Positions 1-6,365 of a DNA stretch of 64,000 nt are shown here, piece after piece. The notes beneath the pieces were generated by a model. It worked only from the letters and a program-made list of their open reading frames with translations, ran no database searches and was not told where the DNA came from. The translations under genes were made by a program, and so were the position numbers. Numbering within the stretch: position 1 is the first letter of the stretch; every line of letters starts with the position of its first letter. Source of the DNA: Cyanobium sp. PCC 7001 (GTDB taxonomy: Bacteria; Cyanobacteriota; Cyanobacteriia; PCC-6307; Cyanobiaceae); contig NZ_DS990556.1 of assembly GCF_000155635.1 (NCBI RefSeq), forward strand, positions 861,051 to 925,050, read 5' to 3'.

Positions 1-1
1 C

Positions 2-472
2 CCACAGACCCGGGCCGCCGGTATCGACACACCGGCGCTGGAGTTCGGCCGGGTGCGGGGCCGCGAGGTGCGGTTGTGGCAGCGCCTGGCGGGCCTGCCG
101 CCCTGCACGGCCGCGCTGGCCGCCCAGGGGCTGGAGGTGGGATTCCTGATCGAGCCGGAGCCGACGGAGCCGCTGCGTGATGGCGCGCAGGCTGTGGACA
201 TCAGGCCTACTGCGCGGGTGATGGCGCGCTGTGACGCCCGCCGGGGCTGGACCAGCCCGGTGGGCACGGTGCGCGTCACCGCTGAGGCCAACCTGCAGCG
301 GCTGGAGATCCTCACGCGGGTGGAGCTTCTGCCGGCTTCCCGCTTCCGCTGGGTGGCCTACACGCGCCTGGGCAACGAGGCCCTGCGCTTCCCGCCGCCA
401 TGGGCCGGCAGTCCGGCGCAGGGGCCGCCCGGCTTCGCGACCTGGGCGGTGCTGGAGAGGGCGATGCCATGA
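2..472 (+). CDS. Hypothetical protein, 5' end outside the window
   Basis: The frame is open from the first bases of the window to a TGA at 470-472, with no stop upstream, so this is the 3' part of a longer gene. An internal GTG at 53 is possible but nothing marks it as the start. The visible ~156 residues are mostly soluble and end in a Trp/Pro-rich tail. I do not recognise the family. The stop overlaps the ATG of the next gene (ATGA at 469-472), which points to translational coupling with the exported metallopeptidase-like protein downstream. Confidence 0.6.
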   Translation, partial: PQTRAAGIDTPALEFGRVRGREVRLWQRLAGLPPCTAALAAQGLEVGFLIEPEPTEPLRDGAQAVDIRPTARVMARCDARRGWTSPVGTVRVTAEANLQRLEILTRVELLPASRFRWVAYTRLGNEALRFPPPWAGSPAQGPPGFATWAVLERAMP

Positions 473-1983
473 GGGGCCACGCCATGAACGTCGAGCCGGT
501 GGTGGCCGTCCGTGCGCTGGCGGTGGCGATCGCGCTGGTCACCGCAGCTGCTCCAGCCCTCGGGCAGACCCTGCCACCGAAGGCGCGGGTTCAGGCCGAC
601 ACCGACGGCGATGGCCAACCGGACTGCACCCTGGTGATTCCGGCCCTTGGCTACCGGATGGCGGACGCGGACGAGGCTGCCCAGGCCAGCCGCGACGTGC
701 TGGCGGTGAAGCGTGCGTTGGAGCAGGCCCTGCAAGGCTCGGCAGACATGCGCAGCAAGCTGGCGGAGGCCTGCAGCCGCGAGCGCAACGGCCGCGGCGT
801 CGACGGGCTGCCGCCGCTGCTGGAGATCTTTGTCTGGCGTGATCACCCGGCGGTGGGTCCGGGCAGCGCCCATCCAGCCCGCTCCTCCTCCACGCCGGGG
901 TCGGTGGTGCTGGATCTGGGCGACATCGAAGCCACCGGCCGCCATTTCACGGACGAGGCCCATCCCGAGCTGGCCCGGGAGGTGACGCGCTGGCAGCTCA
1001 CCCGGATCCTGGCCCATGAGCTGGACCATCTGCGCGATCCACCCGACTGGGGCGCCTGGGGATCGCGCCATGGAGATCCCCGTCCCGAGTTCGAAGGCGA
1101 GCCGGTGCGCGACGAGAACGCCGTGATCCGCGAGCTGGGCGGAACACACCGCCGAACGGCCTATGGGTCTGATCTGATCCCCTACCAGGGCACTGGCGAC
1201 CAGGCCGATCGGGTTGCCGTGCTGCGCTTCAAGGAGCTGCTGGAGCGCTCCGGCCAGGTTGATCGCGGCCGGAGCGGCCAGAGCCGCGGGTCACGCTTCG
1301 GTCAGCCGAGTCCGCTGCCGGTGGAGCGGCTCGACGGCCTGCCCTACCGCCCCTGCGCCGGCGCCAGCGGCAGCTCCAGCGACGACGGCTGCTATCCGAC
1401 CGCGGAACGGGACGATCACGACCTGGACGGCATTCCGGATGGCCGCGATCGCTGCCCACAACTGGCTGATCCCTGGCAGCTCGACGCCGATGGCGACGGC
1501 CGCGGCGATGCCTGCAGCCCGAGCTCGCCCCCAGCCCCGGCACCAGATTCAGCTCCAACCCAGGCACAGGCAGCGGCACCTGCCGGCCTGGAGGCAGCGC
1601 TGCAGCGGATGCGCACGGCCCACGGCCAGCGCCCCTTTCAGAGCCTGCCGCCACCGCTTCAGGCCGAGGCCGTGCGTTACCTGCAGCAGCTTCTCGAGCC
1701 GATGCTCAGTGGCGGCCGCTGCGACCACGACCTGCCGCTCTGGCAACGCTTCCAACAGAGCATGGCCGCCACCGGCGCGCTCATGCCCAGCAGTGAGGTG
1801 CTGGCCTGTCCAGCACCCGCGGCCGGCTGGGATCCGGCCAGGACCGTGGCGACATGGCTGCGCTCCCCCCTGCACCGCAGCATCCTTCTGGAACGACCCG
1901 CCAACCGCTACGCCGCCTGCCTGGTGGGCGAGCGCCACGGCAGGGTGGTGGCGGCCTGCACGCTCTGGAGGCCCAGCCGCTGA
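469..1983 (+). CDS. Exported protein with HExxH-like motif, calcium-type repeats and CAP-like C-terminus
   Basis: The ATG at 469 overlaps the upstream stop; an ATG at 484 is an alternative. Residues ~7-33 form a signal peptide ending near ALGQ. Residues 44-53 (DTDGDGQPDC) and a second block around residues 315-345 (DDHDLDGIPDGRDRC, then DADGDGRGDAC) resemble thrombospondin type 3 calcium-binding repeats. Residues 183-187 read HELDH inside LTRILAHELDHL, a zinc-metallopeptidase-type motif. The last ~100 residues, with TWLRSPLHRSILL and paired Cys, resemble the end of a CAP/SCP domain. I see no membrane anchor apart from the signal. The likely role is an extracellular or periplasmic hydrolase or adhesin; substrate unknown. 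The domain combination is unusual, and the CAP assignment is the weakest part. Confidence 0.72.
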   Translation: MRGHAMNVEPVVAVRALAVAIALVTAAAPALGQTLPPKARVQADTDGDGQPDCTLVIPALGYRMADADEAAQASRDVLAVKRALEQALQGSADMRSKLAEACSRERNGRGVDGLPPLLEIFVWRDHPAVGPGSAHPARSSSTPGSVVLDLGDIEATGRHFTDEAHPELAREVTRWQLTRILAHELDHLRDPPDWGAWGSRHGDPRPEFEGEPVRDENAVIRELGGTHRRTAYGSDLIPYQGTGDQADRVAVLRFKELLERSGQVDRGRSGQSRGSRFGQPSPLPVERLDGLPYRPCAGASGSSSDDGCYPTAERDDHDLDGIPDGRDRCPQLADPWQLDADGDGRGDACSPSSPPAPAPDSAPTQAQAAAPAGLEAALQRMRTAHGQRPFQSLPPPLQAEAVRYLQQLLEPMLSGGRCDHDLPLWQRFQQSMAATGALMPSSEVLACPAPAAGWDPARTVATWLRSPLHRSILLERPANRYAACLVGERHGRVVAACTLWRPSR

Positions 1984-2001
1984 CCCCTATGATCCGCCCA
2001 T

Positions 2002-2075
2002 CGGGGCGTGGCGCAGCTTGGTAGCGCGGGTGCTTTGGGAGCACTAGGTCGCAGGTTCGAATCCTGTCGCCCCGA
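2002..2075 (+). tRNA. tRNA-Pro (anticodon TGG)
   Basis: A full cloverleaf can be drawn. The acceptor stem is 2002-2008 with 2068-2074 (7 bp, CGGGGCG/CGCCCCG). The D stem is GCGC/GCGC (2011-2014 with 2024-2027). The anticodon stem is 2029-2033 with 2041-2045, and the anticodon TGG is at 2036-2038. The T loop contains GTTCGAATC. The discriminator base is A2075 and no CCA is encoded. Confidence 0.95.
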
Positions 2076-2331
2076 TTCAGTCACAGCAAGGCCAAGCTCA
2101 GCCCGATCTGAGGCGGTGCCGATCAGGACGGCGACGGCGAGATTCGTGCCGATGGTGAGGAGCGGGCCTTCCTCGGTGTTTCGGAACTGCACACCGGAAT
2201 CCATTGGCCTCTACCAGCCGCTCAGCAGTAACGGCAATGGCAAACGCGGTGCAGCTCGTGATCCCAGTCCACGGGGCCTTCAGCCGCACGTCGTGGACAG
2301 CATCGGCTGGTCTCTGGAGCCGGAAGGAGGA
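2076..2331. other. Gene-free stretch after tRNA-Pro
   Basis: No convincing gene, terminator or repeat was seen. It runs from the tRNA to a purine-rich ribosome-binding-like sequence at 2323-2330 that precedes a very small possible gene. Confidence 0.5.
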
Positions 2332-2490
2332 ATGATGGCTTCAACAATCGTGATGTCGTCGAATACCCAGGCTGCAACACAAGTCGAGGGCCTGATCGGT
2401 GTGACCTCAAGACATCGTCACACCAGTCTGACCCCCCTTGAGCAGACATGGCTAGAGTTAAGTGGAAGAAATCACCGAGGACCTCTGTGA
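2332..2490 (+). CDS. Possible small protein, unknown
   Basis: Two adjacent ATG codons (2332 and 2335) follow the strong Shine-Dalgarno-like GGAAGGAGG at 2322-2330 almost directly. They open a frame of about 51-52 codons ending in TGA at 2488-2490. The protein is polar, Ser/Thr-rich and has no recognisable domain. It overlaps the start of the CsbD-like gene by about 40 bases in another frame, so it could be a leader whose translation affects that gene. Only the ribosome-binding site supports it. Confidence 0.25.
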   Translation: MMASTIVMSSNTQAATQVEGLIGVTSRHRHTSLTPLEQTWLELSGRNHRGPL

Positions 2491-2837
2491 ACCTACGCCT
2501 GAAAGATATTACCGCCTGGCTCATGGCAGTTGCGGTGGTGATGATCACAATCACCATCCCCTTGGCCGGCACGGCCCTGGCGGCGAGTCAACAGCCTCAA
2601 CCCATCACACTTTTAACCATGTCAAACAAATTAGACGCCACAGCCAAAAATGCAGAAGGCAGGCTGGAATCGGCCTACGGAGAACTGACAGGTGACACCG
2701 GTCATCAGATCAAGGGCAAGGCCAAGCAGGTTCAGGCCTCAGCGATGAACCTCGCTGAGGATGTCAAGGATGCAGCCAAGTCCGCCGGCAAGAACGTGAG
2801 TGATGCCGCCGGGAAAATGGCTGATGATGTGAGCTGA
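2448..2837 (+). CDS. CsbD-like stress protein with N-terminal membrane segment
   Basis: Residues ~58-98 carry the CsbD pattern (NKLDATAKNAEGRLESAYGE, then GHQIKGKAKQVQ), followed by an Ala/Lys/Asp-rich amphipathic tail ending VS. CsbD proteins are small general-stress proteins of unknown mechanism. Unlike most, this one begins with a basic stretch and a hydrophobic segment (residues ~22-46), so it is probably membrane-tethered or exported. A GTG at 2487 would remove the basic leader but keep the hydrophobic segment. A strong intrinsic terminator follows at 2846. Base composition is less GC-rich than the neighbours. Confidence 0.8.
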   Translation: MARVKWKKSPRTSVNLRLKDITAWLMAVAVVMITITIPLAGTALAASQQPQPITLLTMSNKLDATAKNAEGRLESAYGELTGDTGHQIKGKAKQVQASAMNLAEDVKDAAKSAGKNVSDAAGKMADDVS

Positions 2838-2845
2838 ATATCGCG

Positions 2846-2880
2846 GATGCCGCCACTGCCTGAGGAGTGGCGGCATCTTC
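2846..2880 (+). terminator. Intrinsic terminator of the CsbD-like gene
   Basis: A perfect 12-bp stem (2846-2857 with 2866-2877, GATGCCGCCACT paired to its complement) and an 8-base loop, followed by TTC, start 8 bases after the CsbD-like stop codon. Confidence 0.8.
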
Positions 2881-3495
2881 CCATAGGCCTGGTTAGCCAT
2901 GATTCGACCAGGTTGATGAAGCTTTCACCCCCAACTGTTGACCTCTTCAGAGAGACCACATGTTGGGGTTGATCCGCTTATCCACGTCATGCCCTGGCTG
3001 CTCGGTGTTCTGACGAGCTTCACCCCGGTTCCGAGCAGGCAATCGGAGGTGCCGAGCAGCGATCTGAGAAGCGGTAGTCATCACGTCGCAAGCCTCGACA
3101 GCGCTGCATCACCGCTCCATGCTCAGAAGTTTCCCTCGGCCCGCTCCACCTGCTGCGCAGAATCCTGCGGCAAGAGCTTCGCCTTCTCCAGCTCAGCCTC
3201 GGCCAGAAACTTCTACTGTTTTGCAGAAGCATTCGCCTAGCGCCTGGGGATGGTCTGCTCCGCTGTGCACCTGGTTCGCTTCATGGCGCAGTCCCCGGAG
3301 CAGTCTGGCCGGATGCTGCACAGTGCTCCAGATCCCCAAGAGGGAGAACGCCTGGGCCTGCCGGACGTGCTAACCACAGGTGTCAGCGAAGAAGCTTCAG
3401 CCCAAGAACCCTTCCAGCCAGAAGCAGCCACACCGGGGTAACACCACGATGAATGGGGTCGCGATCAGGCAATCGCTGTAGGACGGCTAAGGCGA
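2881..3495. other. Gene-free stretch
   Basis: About 600 bases without a gene I can support. Short open frames exist on both strands but lack ribosome-binding sites and recognisable protein features. It could hold decayed coding sequence; nothing specific is visible. Confidence 0.45.
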
Positions 3496-3909
3496 TCAGG
3501 GTTGTGGCCTGGCGCCCCCACAGTCCTGCCAGCTGTCCAGCAGACGAGCCAGCTCCGCCTTCATCGCACTGAGCTCGGAGATCCGCTGGTCAATCGATGC
3601 CATCTTGGCCGCGATGCTGTCTTTCAGAACCGAGCAATTGCAGAGGCCGGATCGACGCACCTCCAGAATTCTGATGAGCTCTGGGATGGTCACATCCATC
3701 GCGCGGAGGGCCCGAATGATCGTGAGCTCCGCGAGGTTGTCTGCATCGAAGAGTCGGTAGCCCGACTCCGAACGCGCCATGGGCTGGAGCAGTCCCTGGT
3801 CGCAGTAGAAGCGAATCGTCTTCACGGAGAGGCCCGTACGCCTGGCCGCCTCACCAATGCGGAATCCAGGGGCCGGTGCTGTCGACAGCGTTGCTGGGGG
3901 CGCCACCAC
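3496..3909 (-). CDS. MerR-family transcriptional regulator, probably metal-responsive
   Basis: A 137-residue protein with a typical MerR winged helix at residues ~16-75 (FRIGEAARRTGLSVKTIRFY, then ESGYRLFD) and a dimerisation helix at ~100-127. Cysteines C90, C92 (LCNCS) and C130 lie where the CadR/PbrR/MerR branch binds metals, so a heavy-metal or redox effector is likely; which one cannot be read from the sequence. MerR proteins twist a promoter with an over-long spacer to activate transcription. The gene diverges from two DUF3721-type genes, and inverted repeats lie in the shared upstream region. Those genes are its likely targets, by inference. Confidence 0.88.
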   Translation of the reverse strand: MVAPPATLSTAPAPGFRIGEAARRTGLSVKTIRFYCDQGLLQPMARSESGYRLFDADNLAELTIIRALRAMDVTIPELIRILEVRRSGLCNCSVLKDSIAAKMASIDQRISELSAMKAELARLLDSWQDCGGARPQP

Positions 3910-3923
3910 AGGAACCCTCCACT

Positions 3924-3943
3924 GAGTGGAATCTTTTCCACTC
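3924..3943. promoter_or_regulatory. Inverted repeat just upstream of merR-like gene
   Basis: A perfect 8-bp inverted repeat with 4-base spacer, GAGTGGAA-TCTT-TTCCACTC, 15-34 bases upstream of the regulator start. Its position suits an autoregulatory operator; binding is inferred. Confidence 0.5.
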
Positions 3944-3989
3944 TAGGCATGGTTGGAAGTCCGGCAACGGCTGCTCAACGTCCCGCCTG

Positions 3990-4038
3990 ACTCTCCTGTC
4001 AGTGCGACTGACTGGAGAGTTGCCCTAGGGTGTAGGCC
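3990..4038 (+). promoter_or_regulatory. Hairpin and candidate MerR-type promoter
   Basis: A 31-base dyad (3990-4020: ACTCTCC, T, GTCAG, loop, CTGAC, T, GGAGAGT) is followed by CTAGGGTGTAGGCC. CTGACT at 4008-4013 and TAGGCC at 4033-4038 would be -35 and -10 hexamers with a 19-base spacer, the long spacing typical of MerR-controlled promoters. It lies 31 bases before the DUF3721 gene. Confidence 0.4.
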
Positions 4039-4068
4039 TCTGAATCCCCTGGGGTCCCAACCCGTTCG

Positions 4069-4320
4069 ATGCCGCACCGTTACTGGCCATGGGGAGTCCA
4101 GGCATCCGCCGCCCTGGGCGCCAACCTTCTGCTCGCAGGCTCCGGCCTGGCCGCGCCAGCCGCCGGGCCTGCCGGTGTGCCGGCCCTCTACCCAACCCAG
4201 GCAGAGGCGGAACAGGCCGCCAGGCTGCACTTCAACTGCACCGGCGCCCACCGGATGGGGAACCAGTGGATGCCCTGTGCCCAGCACGGGACCCCCAACG
4301 GCACCACCCACGCCCACTGA
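4069..4320 (+). CDS. DUF3721-family small exported protein
   Basis: An 83-residue protein with a signal-like hydrophobic N-terminus (residues ~10-30, cleavage near GLAA-PAA). The DUF3721 core follows: ALYPTQAEAEQAARLHFNC, then TGAHRMGNQWMPC. DUF3721 is a small cyanobacterial family of unknown function defined by these two Cys and the GAH.MG..WMPC motif. The tail adds HGTPNGTTHAH, so Cys and His are available for metal binding. It is followed 14 bases later by a second protein with the same motif and preceded by a MerR-type regulatory region, suggesting a metal-linked role (inference). Confidence 0.72.
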   Translation: MPHRYWPWGVQASAALGANLLLAGSGLAAPAAGPAGVPALYPTQAEAEQAARLHFNCTGAHRMGNQWMPCAQHGTPNGTTHAH

Positions 4321-4334
4321 GGCCAAGCAGCTCC

Positions 4335-4763
4335 ATGGCTCAGTGCGGCGAGAAGCCCAAGCGGATCGCCTTCGGTGTGGCGCCCCTGGGCATCATCTCG
4401 ATCGGCATCGTGCCGATGGGGGTGGTGAGCATCGGCGTCGTGCCGATGGGGGTGATCAGCCTTGGCGTGGTGGGGATGGGCGTGATCAACGCCTGCGTGG
4501 TGGGGATGGGCGTGCTGGTGACGGGCGTGACGGTGATGGGGGTCTGGTGGACGGGTGCCGACGGGATGGGGCCCCGGCGCCTGGGGGCACCACCCAGTGC
4601 CCTGCACCAGCATCACCATGGCTCGCAGGCACCCAGTCCACCGCAGCTGATGGCCTATCCAAGCCGCCAGCGAGCTCTGGAGGAAGCCAGAAAACTGGGC
4701 TGCAGCGGTGCGCACGCCATGGGGTCGCTCTGGATGCCCTGCTCAGAGCATCCCCTCGAGTGA
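4335..4763 (+). CDS. Period-5 glycine repeat protein with C-terminal DUF3721-like motif
   Basis: The ATG at 4335 gives 142 residues. After MAQCGEKPKR, residues ~11-80 are a strikingly regular hydrophobic array with Gly about every fifth position (GVVSIGVVPM-type decapeptides, roughly six to seven copies). This suggests a small beta-solenoid or a membrane-associated fold. A His-rich linker follows (HQHHHG). The C-terminus repeats the DUF3721 pattern, ALEEARKLGCSGAHAMGSLW then MPC. The encoding DNA is an imperfect 30-base tandem repeat. It lies 14 bases downstream of the DUF3721 gene on the same strand, so the two are probably one operon. I do not know a characterised homologue; no function is claimed. 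Confidence 0.65.
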   Translation: MAQCGEKPKRIAFGVAPLGIISIGIVPMGVVSIGVVPMGVISLGVVGMGVINACVVGMGVLVTGVTVMGVWWTGADGMGPRRLGAPPSALHQHHHGSQAPSPPQLMAYPSRQRALEEARKLGCSGAHAMGSLWMPCSEHPLE

Positions 4764-5151
4764 ACCGCAAGGATCGCGGGTCACTTCAGGGCGGCGACAA
4801 CTCGCGGCCGAATGATTCAGCTGGTCTGCAAACGTTGCATTGGGTCAGGGCTGGGCTGCAGAGACTCCCTTCGTGGCAGGGAACCATCGTTCGCCAGAAG
4901 GAAGCCAATCATCAAGCAGCCAAGGACCCAAAGAAGCCACTCCCATGTGTGGCCAGAACCATCGGATAAAGCGTCGAGCTGTCGGTGCAATTCAAACATT
5001 AGAAATCAACTGTTACCTATATTAACATCGAGATGGGCAGAGCGTGTTCGGGTTGCCGCCAGCGACAAGCCAATGTCTCTCCGTCGGGTCCTGACGGAGG
5101 CCTGAACTCTCTCTCCCTTGAGCCCTTTGAAGCGGCTGCTGGCGCGGCACA
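4764..5151. other. Gene-free stretch with AT-rich island
   Basis: No supported gene. A markedly AT-rich island at ~4990-5030 (GTTACCTATATTAACATC at 5012-5029) is likely promoter DNA for the genes at 5152 and 5445. It matches the HLR1/RpaB consensus at about 15 of 18 positions, which is suggestive only. Confidence 0.4.
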
Positions 5152-5448
5152 GTGCAGTCCAGGGACTCCCCTGCTGACCCCTCCCCAACCACCGCTGCTG
5201 ATCCGCCCCTACGAGCCAGGCCCAGTGAAACCGTCCCCCATGACCCGGAGATCACCGAACAGGAGGTACGGGTCCCGCGGGTGGAACAGAGCCGGGCCGT
5301 GATGGTGGCGGAGGATGGTCTCGATGGGATCGTGGGCACCCGCGACCTGAGGCCCAGTTCCCTCTACCTCGGAGCCCATGTGGCCAATGCCGGCGATGTG
5401 GATGCCCTGGTGATGGTGCAACATCTGGTGGAGGAGGCAGGGCCATGA
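5152..5448 (+). CDS. Small hypothetical protein coupled to PPC-domain protein
   Basis: The frame opens at a GTG (5152) and ends in a TGA overlapping the next ATG (ATGA at 5445-5448), which supports real translation. The first ~30 residues are Pro/Ser-rich and may be upstream of the true start. The remainder (EQEVRVPRVEQSRAVMVAED, ending VMVQHLVEEAGP) looks like a compact globular fragment. I do not recognise a family. It may be a truncated remnant of a larger enzyme. Confidence 0.4.
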   Translation: MQSRDSPADPSPTTAADPPLRARPSETVPHDPEITEQEVRVPRVEQSRAVMVAEDGLDGIVGTRDLRPSSLYLGAHVANAGDVDALVMVQHLVEEAGP

Positions 5449-5879
5449 GAGTGGTGCCGCTGCGGCTTTCGCCGGGGGATGACCTGCGCCAGGCGCTCGA
5501 GAGCTGGATGGCCCTGCAGCCGGAGCAGGCCGGCTGTGTGATCAGCGCCGTCGGCAGCCTGTCTCAGGCACAGTTGCGCTTTGCGGCAGCGGATGACGTC
5601 AGCAGGATCCGCGCAGATCTGGAGATTCTGAGCCTCGCCGGCACGCTGTCCCCAGATGGCGTCCATCTGCACATCACCGTGGCCGACGGCACCGGACGGG
5701 TGATCGGGGGGCATCTGGGCCGGGGTTCGCTGGTGCACACCACCGCCGAGCTGGTGGTGGGTCTCCTGCCTGGATGGCAATTCAGCAGGGAGCTGGATCC
5801 GGCCACGGGGTACCCCGAACTGCAGATCAGCGCCTCAGATCATGAGAGGGGGAAGGAAGCTGGCACTCCACCTGGATGA
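5445..5879 (+). CDS. PPC/DUF296-domain protein
   Basis: The 144-residue protein matches the PPC (plants and prokaryotes conserved, DUF296) fold: RVVPLRLSPGDDLRQALESW at the N-terminus, CVISAVGSLSQAQLRF, then GTLSPDGVHLHITVADGTGR and GGHLGRGSLVHTTAELVV. In plants this domain is joined to AT-hooks. In bacteria it occurs alone, forms trimers and has no settled function, although a conserved His/Gly surface suggests small-molecule or metal binding. The start overlaps the upstream stop by 4 bases. The charged C-terminal ~12 residues look like read-on sequence rather than domain. Confidence 0.85.
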   Translation: MRVVPLRLSPGDDLRQALESWMALQPEQAGCVISAVGSLSQAQLRFAAADDVSRIRADLEILSLAGTLSPDGVHLHITVADGTGRVIGGHLGRGSLVHTTAELVVGLLPGWQFSRELDPATGYPELQISASDHERGKEAGTPPG

Positions 5880-6365
5880 CCACCAACCAGGCCATTCCAG
5901 CGATGGTGCCGCCTTCCCAGCCATGGCAGACCCCTTGAAGGAGGAACAGCGGAGAACATCAGGGCCATGGCGAAGGCAACAGGCAACACTCACGACCAGC
6001 AAAGGGATTCATGCCCAATCAGCAGCTGTCACTTGGTGATGTTCAACTGGTCATGTTGAACTGGTGATGTTCAACTCCGCTGCGAAATCAGAGCAGATAA
6101 CATCGGAGGTACGCAGGTGAAGCCCCTGAACAGGTCGTGAGAACAAGGATCATGCCCCAGGAGGATCACCCTCACCCTGAATCTTGTCAACGAGGCTCCA
6201 TGCCGAATTCTCAGCAGGGCAGCGGCAACAGTGAGTCAACAACTTGCAAGACCTGGGGCCTGATTGTCAGCATTCAGCCATCGAGCAAGAAACTGAAACG
6301 TCAGCGCGTTGAGCGATCGTTTCAACCTCAGGGCGATAGAATGAGCGGAAATAGCCTTCAAGAGC
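5880..6365. other. Gene-free stretch with short tandem repeat
   Basis: About 490 bases with no gene I can support. The only structure noted is the 14-base tandem repeat at 6037-6078. The part next to the repeat-protein gene at 6366 is AT-richer than the surrounding genome. Confidence 0.45.
6037..6078. repeat. Three tandem 14-mers with internal dyads
   Basis: TGATGTTCAACTGG, TCATGTTGAACTGG and TGATGTTCAACTCC are consecutive. GTTCAAC at 6041-6047 and 6069-6075 flanks GTTGAAC at 6055-6061, so the copies can also pair as hairpins. This could be an operator array or a replication-slippage product. Confidence 0.7.

Noticed and set aside
2008-2331. Open frame starting inside tRNA-Pro
   Set aside because: Its beginning is the tRNA itself and the composition up to 2331 is not protein-like. 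Only the small 3' part with its own ribosome-binding site was kept, at low confidence.
2938-3240. Plus-strand frame of 100 codons
   Set aside because: No ribosome-binding site, no domain, Ser-rich shadow-like composition.
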